DNA of 64,000 nt from contig JBGCEZ010000020.1 in the NCBI GenBank assembly GCA_045106735.1, positions 1-64,000 of the forward strand, read 5' to 3'. Positions within the stretch are counted from its first letter, which is position 1. Each line of letters begins with the position of its first letter. The DNA comes from JBGCEZ01 sp045106735. GTDB lineage: Bacteria; Planctomycetota; Phycisphaerae; Phycisphaerales; SM1A02. The notes beneath the pieces are model-generated. The model searched no databases. It had not been told where the DNA came from and saw nothing but the letters and a program-made list of their open reading frames with translations. Positions 1 through 9,529 of the stretch are shown piece by piece. The translations under genes and the position numbers were made by a program.

Positions 1-75
1 CGCCACCCCACACCCGGCCGCCAAGGATGTCGAGGATCGATCTCACGGCGACGGATCGCCCACACGAACCGAACC

Positions 76-1812
76 TCACATCTTCGCGTCTTCGTCGGCC
101 TGACCGGCCCCGGGTGCCTCGTCAACCACGTCCCGCTGATCGGCGACATGGCCGAGGGCGTCCGGGAGTTCGATGCCGGCTTGCCGGGCAAGTTCGTGCA
201 CCGGCGGCAGGGCGCCGATCATCCCGGCGAGAAAGTCGGCCGTCGCGCCGCCCGCGCCGCCGCCGCCGCCGCTCGCCCCCGGCTTTCCACCGCCGCCACG
301 TCCACCGTCCCACACGGTGACCTTGTCGATCTTGAGGTTGCTGATCGCCTTGACCTGCTCGCGGACGAGTTCCGGAAGCTTCTCGATGAGCAGCAACGTC
401 GGGGCGACGCGCGGGTCGGTGCCGGCCGCGACCATCAGCTGGCGATAGCCCTCAGCCTTGGCCTCGAGCACGGCCTGTTGGCCTTCGGCTTCGGCCTGGT
501 AGCGGGCGAGCGTCGCGTCGGCTTCACCGCGCGCTTCGCGCCGCGTGCGTTCGGCCTCGGCTTCCGCCGCGATCTCGATCTTCTGCTTCTCGACTTCCTG
601 CGGGGCCAGGACGACCTTGGACAGGCGGGCGAGCTCTTCTTCGCGTTCGGCCCGGAGTGCGGCTTCTCGCGCTTGGGCGCTGGCGACCTCGGCCCGGCGG
701 GTGGCTTCGGCTTCCACTTCGCGGAGTTTGGCCGTGGACTCGGCGATGGACTCGCGCGACTCGTTCTCGCCGGTCACCGCGCGGGCTTCGGCGATGGCGA
801 CCTTGACGCGCTGTTCTTGCTCGGCGGCCTTCTGCGCGGCCACGGTTTCAGCGTGCCGCTCGGCGATCGCGATCTCCTGGTTTCGCCGGGCTTCGGCTTC
901 GCCGGTCATCGCCTGGGCTTCGAAGGCCGCGACCGCGATGCGCTGCTGGCGTTCGGCTTCCTTCTCACCTTCAAGCGACGCGGCTTCTTCGCTCGCCACG
1001 CTGACCGTCATTTCACGGTTGGCGATCGCTTCACCCGTCGCGCCGTCGCGGACCTGCTGGGCGACTTCAACCTTGGCCCGGTTGATGGCTTCGGCCGCGG
1101 CTCGCTTGCCGATCGCCTGGATGTAGCCCGATTCATCGGTGATGTCTCGGACGTTGACGTTGATCAACTCAAGGCCGATCTTGTTCACTTCTTGGGCAAC
1201 GTTCTCATTGATGAGGCCCATGAACTTCTCGCGGTCCTTGTTGATCTCCTCGATCGAAAGGGTGGCGATCACCAGGCGAAGCTGGCCGAGGATGATGTCC
1301 TGGGCTTGTTCGCGAACCTGCTGCACGTTGAGCATGAGCAGGCGTTCGGCCGCGTTGTTCATGAGAACCGGATCGGTCGACACGCCGACGGTGAACGTAC
1401 TCGGCACGTTCACGCGAATGTTGTTGAGGCTGAGCGCGCCTTCAAGCGGGATGTCGATCACGATCGGTTCAAGCGAGAGGTACGCGTGGTCCTGGATCAG
1501 CGGGATCACGAACGTGCCGCCGCCGTGCAAGCACTTGGACGCCTTCTGTCCGCCCACCTTGCCGTAGACGACCAGGATCCGGTTCGACGGGCACCGCTTG
1601 TATTGCTTGATCAGGATGACCAACGCAAAGAAGAGGATGAGCAGGAGCGCGCCGACGACGGCAAACACGAAGACCGGCTGGCCCTCGCCGATGAGTGAGG
1701 TGGCGAGCGTCGTCGTCGGGGCCGTTGTTGCATCCGTCATCGTCGTGGGTGCAGCGGAGGTGGTCGGCAACGCGATCGTGCCGAGCAGGGATGGGAGGGC
1801 GGATGCGATCAT
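76..1812 (-). CDS. Flotillin family membrane scaffold protein (SPFH/band 7)
   Basis: A 578-residue flotillin. After a Thr/Ala/Pro-rich N-terminus there is one membrane span (about residues 48-72, FVFAVVGALLLILFF). The SPFH domain follows (about 75-260), then a long Ala/Glu/Arg-rich coiled coil with repeated EAEA-type heptads (about 260-480) and a Gly-rich stretch near the end. Flotillins oligomerise on the inner face of the membrane and organise lipid microdomains. The gene upstream on the same strand encodes an NfeD-like OB-fold membrane protein. This matches the known NfeD-flotillin pairing (yuaF-floT in Bacillus). The 276-bp gap between the two genes holds a pentanucleotide repeat, so co-transcription is likely but not certain. 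The start is the first ATG before the membrane segment. Confidence 0.9.
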   Translation of the reverse strand: MIASALPSLLGTIALPTTSAAPTTMTDATTAPTTTLATSLIGEGQPVFVFAVVGALLLILFFALVILIKQYKRCPSNRILVVYGKVGGQKASKCLHGGGTFVIPLIQDHAYLSLEPIVIDIPLEGALSLNNIRVNVPSTFTVGVSTDPVLMNNAAERLLMLNVQQVREQAQDIILGQLRLVIATLSIEEINKDREKFMGLINENVAQEVNKIGLELINVNVRDITDESGYIQAIGKRAAAEAINRAKVEVAQQVRDGATGEAIANREMTVSVASEEAASLEGEKEAERQQRIAVAAFEAQAMTGEAEARRNQEIAIAERHAETVAAQKAAEQEQRVKVAIAEARAVTGENESRESIAESTAKLREVEAEATRRAEVASAQAREAALRAEREEELARLSKVVLAPQEVEKQKIEIAAEAEAERTRREARGEADATLARYQAEAEGQQAVLEAKAEGYRQLMVAAGTDPRVAPTLLLIEKLPELVREQVKAISNLKIDKVTVWDGGRGGGGKPGASGGGGGAGGATADFLAGMIGALPPVHELARQAGIELPDALGHVADQRDVVDEAPGAGQADEDAKM

Positions 1813-1900
1813 GGGCGGGATTCCGGAAGGGCGTCGGTGGCCAGGGCGGGGAGGGTGTGGGCGGTGCGGTGGGCTGGCGTGTCTTTGTTTGATCTGTCGT

Positions 1901-1985
1901 GGTTCGGCTTGGCTTGACTTGGTTCGGCTTGGCTCGGCTCGGCTCGGCTCGGCTCGGCTTGACTTGGCTCGGCTTGGCTTGGCTT
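1901..1985. repeat. Pentanucleotide tandem repeat (GGCTY/GGCTC units)
   Basis: About 17 consecutive 5-bp units, mostly GGCTT and GGCTC with GACTT and GGTTC variants. The array decays into looser copies to about 2040. It lies between the nfeD-like gene and the flotillin gene. It would therefore be transcribed as part of the inter-cistronic RNA if they form an operon. It is not inside a supported coding region. Perfect GGCTC runs suggest recent slippage. Confidence 0.9.
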
Positions 1986-2088
1986 GTTTCGGGCCGAGTT
2001 GGTTCGGGCCGACGTGGTTCAGCTCGGATTGGCTCGGAGCAGCGATGCGTTCAGCATCGCAAGGCCAACGCTTGCGACGGGCATCGAC

Positions 2089-2727
2089 TCATGCCCGAAC
2101 AACCGTCACCGTATTGTCGCGATTGATGCGGACCACGCGTACGCGGTCGCCCATGGAGATCGCATCGGATTCGTCGGTCCGGGCGGCGTACGTTCGCTGG
2201 CGATCGCCAATGACGACGCGGACGCGGCCGGTGCCGCTGTCGGTGGGGGGGATTCCGGCGGCGGCGATGCCTTCGGCGTCCCAGGCTTCCTTGATCGAGA
2301 TGTTGCCGCTGGACTCCATCGAGTACATCAGCTTGAACAGCCAAACAATCAGCCACGAGAACGCCGCGCCGACGCCGATGGCCACGCCCAGCGCCGGCAC
2401 GATCGTCAGTCCGAACGTGTGCAAGGCCATCAGTCCGCCGAGGCCAAAGCCCATCGCGAATGCGGTCACCGTCTGAATCGAGATGAACTTGAAGACGCTG
2501 GATGTTTCGGCGTGGTCCATCGCGTCGTCGGTCGTGGACGGGCCGGCCCCGTCGCCCGCATCGGCTCCGGAAAAGTCGAGGTCGAGCCCGCCGGCATCAC
2601 CGTCGGCTCCGTCGCCGAACTCGATCCCCATCGTCGCCATCGCGAGCCGGACGATGAAGAAGATCGTCCCGACGAGAGCAGGGATGGTGAACCAAAGGCT
2701 GGGCGTGGATGTGAGCTGGGTCAGCAT
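2089..2727 (-). CDS. NfeD-like membrane protein with C-terminal OB fold
   Basis: A 212-residue protein. It has an N-terminal membrane span (about residues 11-33), an acidic Gly/Asp linker (about 37-70), and two or three further spans (about 85-135, rich in Gly/Ala/Leu). A soluble C-terminal domain of about 70 residues ends in GDRVRVVRINRDNTVTVV, the beta-rich pattern of the NfeD/YuaF OB fold. Such proteins are partners of flotillins, and the flotillin gene lies directly downstream on the same strand. The assignment rests on topology, the C-terminal pattern and context rather than a long signature, so the family is probable and the partnership is inferred. Confidence 0.75.
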   Translation of the reverse strand: MLTQLTSTPSLWFTIPALVGTIFFIVRLAMATMGIEFGDGADGDAGGLDLDFSGADAGDGAGPSTTDDAMDHAETSSVFKFISIQTVTAFAMGFGLGGLMALHTFGLTIVPALGVAIGVGAAFSWLIVWLFKLMYSMESSGNISIKEAWDAEGIAAAGIPPTDSGTGRVRVVIGDRQRTYAARTDESDAISMGDRVRVVRINRDNTVTVVRA

Positions 2728-2830
2728 GGTCAGGGGGCCTTGCGATTCAATGAGAAAGTGCGACGCTGTTGTACGGGATCCGTGGGCGCCGCGCGTGTCC
2801 AGCTCGGGGGTGGGTCAGACACGCTGGGCT

Positions 2831-4252
2831 TCACGGCGGCGGCGGCGCGGGTGCATGCGGCGGCGGCGTCTCCTGTGGCGACTCCAGTGGCGACTCCTGC
2901 CGCGACGCTCCGAGCGGCGAGATCTGCGGCCACGACGCGTAGACGAAGGGGAATCGTCCGTCTTCACTGATCACGTAGCCGAGGTACCGCTGATCAACGC
3001 CGAGGCTCGGCGGGGCGGTGGGATCGATCGCGGTCCAGACGCCGTCGATCAGAACCTCGCACCAGACGTGTCCTTCGTCGCCGGCGAGCCATCCGGCGAC
3101 CTGGCGGGCGGGCAGGCCAGCCGCCCGGGCGAAGGTGAAGAAGACGTCGCTCAGGTCCCAGCATCGACCGGTCCGGGTGATCAGTGTGCGGATGACGCCG
3201 ACGCGCGAGCCCAGTCGATCGCCGCCGTACGTGAACGTCCCCGAGCACCACTGGAGGAGATTCATCGCGCGTTCGAGATCAGGGTGTTCGGGCGGGCCGG
3301 CGATGCGGCGGGCCTCGGCTCGGATGCCGGGTTCGTCGGACGGCCAGTCATCCGTGGCGACGAGGAGTGCGCTGAAGTCGGTCCGGGCGGACGGCGGGCG
3401 CGGGGGGCCGGTCGTGAGTTCGGCGCGCAGACTGACCCGCGGGAGTCCGCGGTCGCGGGGCGCCCGGGCGACGTTGATGTCCACGATTTCGCCGCCGGCA
3501 TGGGACGCGGCCTCGCCGGTGGGCGTGATCTCCCATCGCACGGCGCGGCCGCCGCTGGTTCCCGCCAGCCGAAGTGTGTTCCCTGATATGACCGTGGCAG
3601 CCAGTGTTTCAATGCGATCCCGCGATGCGCCGGCGACCATCGCATTAGCCAATGGATTGAGGGCGTCCTCGTCCACGGACTCGATTGGAACCGCATCGAA
3701 TGCGATGGTCCACTTCTGGGCCGGAGCATGAAAACCCCAGTGGCGACGTGCGTACTCGATGGCGATCCGATCTTGGCCGACGAGTTCGATGACGGCGTTG
3801 CCGGTGCGTTGCACCAGTCGCGGCTTCTGACGGCCGATCGTCGCGGCCAACGTTTCGGCGTCCGCTTCGTGGCCGGTGCGGATCGTGTTGACCTGGATCT
3901 GGCGTCCATCGGGAAGCCGGTAGATGATGTTGTCCAGATACGTGAGCTCGACGCCGAGTTGCTTGCCGATGGACGTTCGGTCGGCGTCACCGACGACGGT
4001 GGAACGGATCGTCGTCCATCCGGCAGGTGGGGCGGCGAGCGGAGCGCTTGCGGCCGCGTCCGCGTCGTCGGCCGATCGGGCGCCCAGCGTCGATGGGGTC
4101 GCACGCCATGGTTCCACGCTGGCGGTCGATGACGGCTCAGGTGGCAGGCTCGCGGCATGACCATCGCCGGCCATGAGCCCTGCGGTGGTGACCAGGATGC
4201 ATCCTGCCGTCAGCGCGGCGGCGTGATTTCGACGGACAAATCGTTCGTGCAT
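2831..4252 (-). CDS. Exported transglutaminase-like (papain-fold) protein
   Basis: A 473-residue protein starting MHERFVRRNHAAALTAG, a clear signal peptide. The longer open frame upstream is Arg-rich and looks non-coding, so I chose this ATG. The C-terminal third is a transglutaminase-like domain with a recognisable triad: Cys364 in GRCWDLSDVF, His395 in GHVWCEV and Asp410 in AIDPTA. The central part is beta-rich and unassigned; it may be a substrate or scaffold domain, as in other bacterial transglutaminase-like exoproteins. The tail is Pro-rich (PPPHAPAPPPP). The substrate is unknown. Such enzymes act as peptidases, amidases or cross-linkers in the envelope. The gene is divergent from the APC permease. 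Confidence 0.85.
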   Translation of the reverse strand: MHERFVRRNHAAALTAGCILVTTAGLMAGDGHAASLPPEPSSTASVEPWRATPSTLGARSADDADAAASAPLAAPPAGWTTIRSTVVGDADRTSIGKQLGVELTYLDNIIYRLPDGRQIQVNTIRTGHEADAETLAATIGRQKPRLVQRTGNAVIELVGQDRIAIEYARRHWGFHAPAQKWTIAFDAVPIESVDEDALNPLANAMVAGASRDRIETLAATVISGNTLRLAGTSGGRAVRWEITPTGEAASHAGGEIVDINVARAPRDRGLPRVSLRAELTTGPPRPPSARTDFSALLVATDDWPSDEPGIRAEARRIAGPPEHPDLERAMNLLQWCSGTFTYGGDRLGSRVGVIRTLITRTGRCWDLSDVFFTFARAAGLPARQVAGWLAGDEGHVWCEVLIDGVWTAIDPTAPPSLGVDQRYLGYVISEDGRFPFVYASWPQISPLGASRQESPLESPQETPPPHAPAPPPP

Positions 4253-4575
4253 GCGACGGAGCTCCCGGTGCGTTGCATCGACGTCGGCGGTCGGGTGGAC
4301 GACGCCAGGCGAGGCATCGGCGCGATGGCGTCGATGGTACCGGTGCGGACGACGCCCGATCCGCGCCGTGGCCCCGCTGGTGGTCGGGCCGATTGTCCGG
4401 CGGATTGGTGAGGTCGAGTCACACAACGGGATCCCCGCATCGGCATGGTCGATGCGCCGGTGAGACGCACGCCGACCAAATCCCGACTGGCCCGCCGCGA
4501 ATCGCCGTGGCGGGTATCCTCGGCCGTATCCGTCGGTTCCGATTGCCCTCCTCCTCTTGCGTGAGCCTTCCCCGC
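4253..4575. other. Divergent intergenic region
   Basis: 323 bp between the transglutaminase gene (minus) and the permease gene (plus). No convincing gene is present. It must hold both promoters, but I cannot place them reliably. A 6-bp inverted repeat, CCCGCC ... GGCGGG with a 12-nt spacer, lies around 4490-4513. Confidence 0.5.
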
Positions 4576-6789
4576 ATGTCCGCCCCCGACGCCTCCGGGA
4601 CTTCTTCCGCTGGAACGCCGAGTTCCGAGAGTTCGACTCCCGGCACGCCCGGCACGCCCGCTTCGTCTGGCCGCCTGAAGAAGGAACTCGGTCTGTTCGA
4701 CGTCTTCGCCCTGAGCACCGGGGCCATGTTCAGTTCGGGCTTCTTTCTGCTGCCGGGACTGGCGGCGGCCAAGACCGGGCCGGCGGTGGCCCTGGCCTAC
4801 TTGCTGGCCGCCGTGATCATCCTGCCGGCGATGTACAGCAAGGCGGAATTGTCGACGGCATTGCCACGGGCCGGCGGCACGTACTTCTACCTCGATCGCA
4901 GCCTGGGGCCTCTGGTTGGGACGATCGGCGGACTCGGTACATACCTGGCGTTGACGCTGAAGACATCGTTTGCGCTGATCGGCATCGGCGCGTACGCCGC
5001 GATCTACGTTGAACTTCCGGTGAAGTGGGTGGCCGTCGCCCTCACCATCGTGTTCATGATCCTGAACACGGTGGGCGCAAAGGAAACCACCGCGCTGCAG
5101 CGATGGCTGGTCATCGTATTGCTTACGGTCATGGCCTTGTTCATTGTGATCGGGCTCGTGCATGTTGCGGGCATCCCGCGCACCGAACTCGCCGATCGTT
5201 TCACGCCATACGCCAGCTTTGGCCTGGCCGGCCTCCTTTCAACCATCGGCTTTGTCTTTGTTTCGTACGCCGGTCTGACCAAGGTCGCCAGCGTGGCCGA
5301 GGAAGTGAAGAACCCCGACCGAAACCTCCCGCTGGGCATGATGCTGTCGCTGGGCATCACCGCACTGGTGTATTTTGTTGGCGTGTCGATCATCGTCGCG
5401 GTCGTGCCGATGGCGGACCTTCAGGAAGATCTGCGTCCGGTGGCGACCGCCGCCGCGGCGATGACTGAGTGGGCCCCGTACCGTCTCGGACTGCTGCTTG
5501 TGGTGATCGCGGCGCTGGCCGCCTTCGCCTCGACCGGCAACGCAGGACTCCTGGCCGCCAGCCGATATCCACTGGCCATGGCCCGCGACCACCTGTTGCC
5601 GCCGCGGTTTGCGACCCTCGGCCGTTTCCAGACGCCGACGCCCGCAATCCTGGTCACCGGGGCCTTGATGATCGTGTGCATTGCGTTCCTCGAAGCCGAG
5701 GGCATCGCGAAGCTGGCCAGTGCGTTTCAGTTGTTCATCTTCATCCTGGTGAACCTCGCGGTCATTGTGATGCGCGAAAGTCATATCCCGTCGTACGACC
5801 CGGGCTACCGGTCACCGCTCTATCCGTGGATTCAGATCTTCGGCATGCTCACGAGTGGCGCGCTGATCGTCTACATGGGATGGCAGGCGACGCTCTTCAC
5901 CGTCGCCGTCGTATTGATCTGCATTCTCTGGTACTACCACTACGCCCACCGCAATCCGCACGTGCAGCGTGATGGGGCGATCTATCACTGGTTCAGCCGG
6001 CTTGGGCGTCGCCAGTACGAGGGTCTTGATCGCGAGTTTCGCCAGATCATGAAGGAGAAGGGACTCCGCGAGGACGATCCCTTTGACCAGATCGTGGCCA
6101 GCAGTCAGGTGATGGACGTCCGGTCGCCGGCCACCTTCGAAGAGATCGTGCGCCGTGCGTCCGAGCAGTTGGCGACCCGTCTGCCGTACACGGCCGACGA
6201 ACTCGCCGAGCGTTTCCTCGAGGGAACGCGGCGCGGGCTGACCCCGGTCACCGAGGGCGTGGCGCTGCCGCACTTCAGAACCGCGGCCATTGACGTGGCC
6301 GAGTTGCTGCTAGTGCGGGCGCACCATCCGATTGATGTCCCGTCCGACGACCCGATGACGCCGGAGATCGAACCGGACCGGGAAGCACACGCGGTGTTCT
6401 TCTTGATCAGTCCCGATGGAAACCCCGCCCAGCACCTGCGGATTCTGGCCCAGATCGCCGGCCGCGTGGACGAGGACGGGTTCGCCGACGATTGGCGGGC
6501 CGCCCTGGACGAACAGGAGATTCGCGAGGTCTTGCTGCGGGACGAGAACCACATGACCGTGTGGATCGCCGGCGAAGGACCGGCGGCGGAACTGGCCGGC
6601 GAAGCGATCCGCGACCTCGGCTTGCCCGAAGATTGCCTCATCGTGATGGTGGTGCGACGCGGCCGGATGGTGGTGCCGCACGGGCGAACGGTGCTGGAGT
6701 CGGGCGATCGCGTCACGATCATCGGTTCGCCGGAGGACATGAACGTGATGCGCACGCGACTGCGCGGTCCGCGCCCGACGGGGGGGTAG
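4576..6789 (+). CDS. APC-family amino acid permease fused to PTS EIIA-like and TrkA-C/RCK-C domains
   Basis: A 737-residue protein. A Ser/Thr/Pro-rich N-terminus precedes an APC transporter core (about residues 35-470) with around 12 membrane spans; the first carries the typical FALSTGAMFSSGFFLLPG. From about 500 there is a soluble region resembling a PTS EIIA type-2 domain, with the expected phosphorylatable His at residue 566 in GVALPHFRT. It ends in a TrkA-C/RCK-C-like domain (VVPHGRTVLESGDRVTIIGS). The core should move an amino acid or amine across the inner membrane, and the tail looks regulatory. A GTG 15 bp upstream is an alternative start. The specificity is unknown. Confidence 0.85.
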   Translation: MSAPDASGTSSAGTPSSESSTPGTPGTPASSGRLKKELGLFDVFALSTGAMFSSGFFLLPGLAAAKTGPAVALAYLLAAVIILPAMYSKAELSTALPRAGGTYFYLDRSLGPLVGTIGGLGTYLALTLKTSFALIGIGAYAAIYVELPVKWVAVALTIVFMILNTVGAKETTALQRWLVIVLLTVMALFIVIGLVHVAGIPRTELADRFTPYASFGLAGLLSTIGFVFVSYAGLTKVASVAEEVKNPDRNLPLGMMLSLGITALVYFVGVSIIVAVVPMADLQEDLRPVATAAAAMTEWAPYRLGLLLVVIAALAAFASTGNAGLLAASRYPLAMARDHLLPPRFATLGRFQTPTPAILVTGALMIVCIAFLEAEGIAKLASAFQLFIFILVNLAVIVMRESHIPSYDPGYRSPLYPWIQIFGMLTSGALIVYMGWQATLFTVAVVLICILWYYHYAHRNPHVQRDGAIYHWFSRLGRRQYEGLDREFRQIMKEKGLREDDPFDQIVASSQVMDVRSPATFEEIVRRASEQLATRLPYTADELAERFLEGTRRGLTPVTEGVALPHFRTAAIDVAELLLVRAHHPIDVPSDDPMTPEIEPDREAHAVFFLISPDGNPAQHLRILAQIAGRVDEDGFADDWRAALDEQEIREVLLRDENHMTVWIAGEGPAAELAGEAIRDLGLPEDCLIVMVVRRGRMVVPHGRTVLESGDRVTIIGSPEDMNVMRTRLRGPRPTGG

Positions 6790-6820
6790 TGGGCCGCGGG
6801 GGAAACAGCGCGGGTCCGGT

Positions 6821-9529
6821 CTAGCCTTCGCCGCCCTCGTCAGCGGCGCCAGCGGCGCGGACCTCCGCCAACTTTTCCTGGGCCCGCGTCATGAACGACG
6901 ACTCGCCGCGGCCGCCGGCATCCAGCACCCGGATCGATTCGAGCAACTCCTGCTCGGCCTCGGCCAGGCGACCCAGTTCCAAGAGCGTCGCGCCGAGCCC
7001 GCTTCGCACAACGCCAATCGCCCAGAAGTCGTCACCGTATTCGGCTCGGTGGATGGCCAGCGAGCGTTCGTACAGTTCGCGCGATCGGTCGAGCTGTCCG
7101 GCCTTCCGACTGAGGTTGCCGAGATTGGTCAGGGTCACGGCCAGGCTCGGGCTGTCCGCCCCGTAGGTCCGCTCGCGCACGGCCAACGACTCTTGGTAGA
7201 GCGGGAGCGCCTCGTCGAATCGCTCTTGGGCTTCGAGAATGGCCGCGAGGTTTCCGATGGCGTTCAGCGTTTGTGGGTGTTCGTCGCCCAGGCGATTCCG
7301 CGCGCCGGCCAAACTTTCGGTCATCAGTCGGCCGGCCTCGGCGAAGGATCCGCGGGCGTGGAGGCAGCGGGCCAAGTTGTTCATGGTGTTGAGCAACTGC
7401 GGATGATCCTCGGGGAAGATCGATCGACCGATGTCGAGCTCTTCCCGAAACAGCTGTTCTGCTTCTTCGATCTGATCGCGGTCGGTCAAGATCAATGCAA
7501 GGTTGCTGATTGCCTTGAGCAGGTCCGGATCCGTGGGCTCCAAGTTCGCCCGGCGCCACGCGAGGGTGGTGCGGGCCAGCGGCAGCGCTTCGTCGGTGCG
7601 GCCGCGCTCCCAGAGCAGCACCGCCAAGTTGTTCCGGGCGAGCTGGGTTTCAACGTTGTCGAGGCCGAACATCTCGGTGCGGCCGTCGGCGACTTCACGA
7701 ATCAACTGTTCAGCTTCGCCGTAACGATTCGTGATGCGGAGCGAATTCGACAGCAGCAGCTTGCTGGTCAACGTGAACGCGTGGCCCGGCCCGCGATTGG
7801 CGGAGTCCAGGGCGATGGCCCGCCGGAGGTGCTTCTGGGCCGAAACCTGATCGCCCAGGGCGTGCGCGGTGCGGCCGAGAATGCGGCGAATTGCCGCTTC
7901 GATCGCCGGATCACTCGGCGGTTCAGCGTCCAAGTGTTCGGCGTGCCGATTGACGACGTCGATGACCTTGACGTCTCGGCCGTTCTCGAACTGCTCGCTG
8001 CGTCGCCACGGGTCGGGCGACGAAAGCAAGTCGGCCATGTAGCCGGTGACCGCTTCGGCCGTTGCCTGCTCACTGCGGGCGGTGCTGAGAGCCCTGGCTT
8101 CAGCGTCGCGGGCGGTGGTCATGGCGGCCAGGGCCTCGCGTTCGGCATCCCGGGCCTGGGTCATCTGGCCGAGGGCCGAGGTCTCGGCGTCCAGGGCTCG
8201 CGACATTTCGCCCAGGGCTGACCGTTCCGCGTCGCGCGCCCGGGTCATTTCGACCAGGGCGGTCTGTTCCGATGCCCGGGCCCGGCCAACGATGAGCAAG
8301 GCCGCGGCCAAGCCCACCACGCCGAGGGCCAATGACGCCACTGCGGCGGCGCCGAGCCCGGTGCCGATCGGGTATCGCCGGGCAAACTTGGCCAGCCGGT
8401 AAGGAGCGCCGCCGGCCGACGCTTCCACCGGCTCGTGCTGCAGGAATCGCTCGAGATCGCGTCCGAGCGCCGCCGCTGATCCGTAGCGGTCCGCGGCTTC
8501 CGGGGCCATCGCCTTCATGGTGATGCGTTCGAGGTCGCCGCGAAGCTGGCGCCGGAGGGCGTCGGGCGTGGTGAGCCGCTGCCGGGCCACGCGGTCGAGT
8601 TCGTCGGCGTCCATCGACGAGAGCCGGGTGGTGGGGCGTTCCGGCCGGGTCGATTGGTCGCGCCGGCCATCACGCCAGGGCAACTCGCCGGTGAGCAAGC
8701 GGAAGAGCAGGACGCCGAGTCCGTGGATGTCGGACGCGGTGGTGACCGATCCACCGGCGAGCTGCTCGGGGCTGGCGTAGGTGGGCGTCAGGATTCGATC
8801 CTGCGGCGCGGTCAGTTCGGTTGCGGCCGATCCCGTGTTGTCGTCACCGGTCATCAGCCGGGCGATGCCGAAGTCCAGGAGTTTCACGCGTCCGTCGGCC
8901 GTCACCAACAGGTTGCCGGGCTTGAGATCGCGGTGCACGACGAGTTTCTGGTGCGCGGCGTGGACCGTGTCGCACGCTTGAATGAAGAGCTGAATACGTT
9001 CGGGCAACGACAGTCCGGCTTCGTCGGCGTACACGTCGATCGGTTGGCCGTCGGCCACAAATTCCATGGCCAGCCACGGGCGCCCGTCCGGGGCCGCGCC
9101 GCCATCGAGCAGGCGAGCAATGCCGGGATGCTCCAGGCTGGCCAGCAGCCGCCGCTCGCGCCGGAAGCGTTCGAGCATGGCGTCGGTATCCATGCCGCGC
9201 TTGATGAGCTTGATCGCCGCCCGCTGGACGTAGCCCTCACCCGGTCGCTCGCCGAGGTACACACGGCCCATGCCGCCGCTGCCAATCTCGCGGACGATGC
9301 GCCAGCCCCCGAGCTCTTGGCCGATCATGGGATCGGTGTCGTGCAGGCCGGAGCCCGCGGCGCCCGGCAGGAACTGGCCGGCCCGGCGGTGGGCGTCGAG
9401 CAGGGAACGCACCTCGGCCATGACTTCGACGTTGGCGGTCTGGCGGGCCAGGAACGCCGTGCGCTCGGACTCCGGGAGATCGAGGGCGTCGGCAAAGAGA
9501 TCGTCGATCGATCGGTTGGGCTGGGTCAT
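6821..9529 (-). CDS. Membrane-anchored Ser/Thr protein kinase with coiled coil and TPR repeats
   Basis: A 902-residue kinase. Residues 1-70 form the helical N-terminal segment common to planctomycete kinases. The kinase domain follows, with Gly loop GSGGMGRVY, catalytic HRDLKPGN, DFG and the PEQL activation segment. A membrane span (GAAAVASLALGVVGLAAALLIVG) leads to a coiled coil of five 14-residue repeats, then about ten TPR units with the pattern N-L-A-x-x-L. The ATG overlaps the stop codon of the ECF sigma gene upstream (ATGA, 9526-9529), so translation is probably coupled. The kinase probably relays an envelope signal to that sigma factor; this pairing is common in planctomycetes but not proven here. 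Confidence 0.92.
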   Translation of the reverse strand: MTQPNRSIDDLFADALDLPESERTAFLARQTANVEVMAEVRSLLDAHRRAGQFLPGAAGSGLHDTDPMIGQELGGWRIVREIGSGGMGRVYLGERPGEGYVQRAAIKLIKRGMDTDAMLERFRRERRLLASLEHPGIARLLDGGAAPDGRPWLAMEFVADGQPIDVYADEAGLSLPERIQLFIQACDTVHAAHQKLVVHRDLKPGNLLVTADGRVKLLDFGIARLMTGDDNTGSAATELTAPQDRILTPTYASPEQLAGGSVTTASDIHGLGVLLFRLLTGELPWRDGRRDQSTRPERPTTRLSSMDADELDRVARQRLTTPDALRRQLRGDLERITMKAMAPEAADRYGSAAALGRDLERFLQHEPVEASAGGAPYRLAKFARRYPIGTGLGAAAVASLALGVVGLAAALLIVGRARASEQTALVEMTRARDAERSALGEMSRALDAETSALGQMTQARDAEREALAAMTTARDAEARALSTARSEQATAEAVTGYMADLLSSPDPWRRSEQFENGRDVKVIDVVNRHAEHLDAEPPSDPAIEAAIRRILGRTAHALGDQVSAQKHLRRAIALDSANRGPGHAFTLTSKLLLSNSLRITNRYGEAEQLIREVADGRTEMFGLDNVETQLARNNLAVLLWERGRTDEALPLARTTLAWRRANLEPTDPDLLKAISNLALILTDRDQIEEAEQLFREELDIGRSIFPEDHPQLLNTMNNLARCLHARGSFAEAGRLMTESLAGARNRLGDEHPQTLNAIGNLAAILEAQERFDEALPLYQESLAVRERTYGADSPSLAVTLTNLGNLSRKAGQLDRSRELYERSLAIHRAEYGDDFWAIGVVRSGLGATLLELGRLAEAEQELLESIRVLDAGGRGESSFMTRAQEKLAEVRAAGAADEGGEG
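8096..8263 (-). repeat. 42-bp in-frame tandem repeat encoding a coiled coil
   Basis: About four units of 42 bp, each encoding 14 residues of the pattern A-L-x-x-M-T-x-A-R-D-A-E-x-x, directly after the kinase membrane span. The period of exactly two heptads fits a continuous coiled coil between membrane and TPR domain. Confidence 0.85.

Noticed and set aside
148..1698. Long plus-strand frame opposite the flotillin gene
   Set aside because: Its Leu/Gly/Phe/Asp repeats are the reverse-strand reading of the flotillin coiled coil; the minus frame has a recognisable family and signal.
4626..4650. Sequence GTTCGACTCC resembling a tRNA T-loop
   Set aside because: It lies in the N-terminal coding part of the permease and no acceptor, D or anticodon stem can be built around it.
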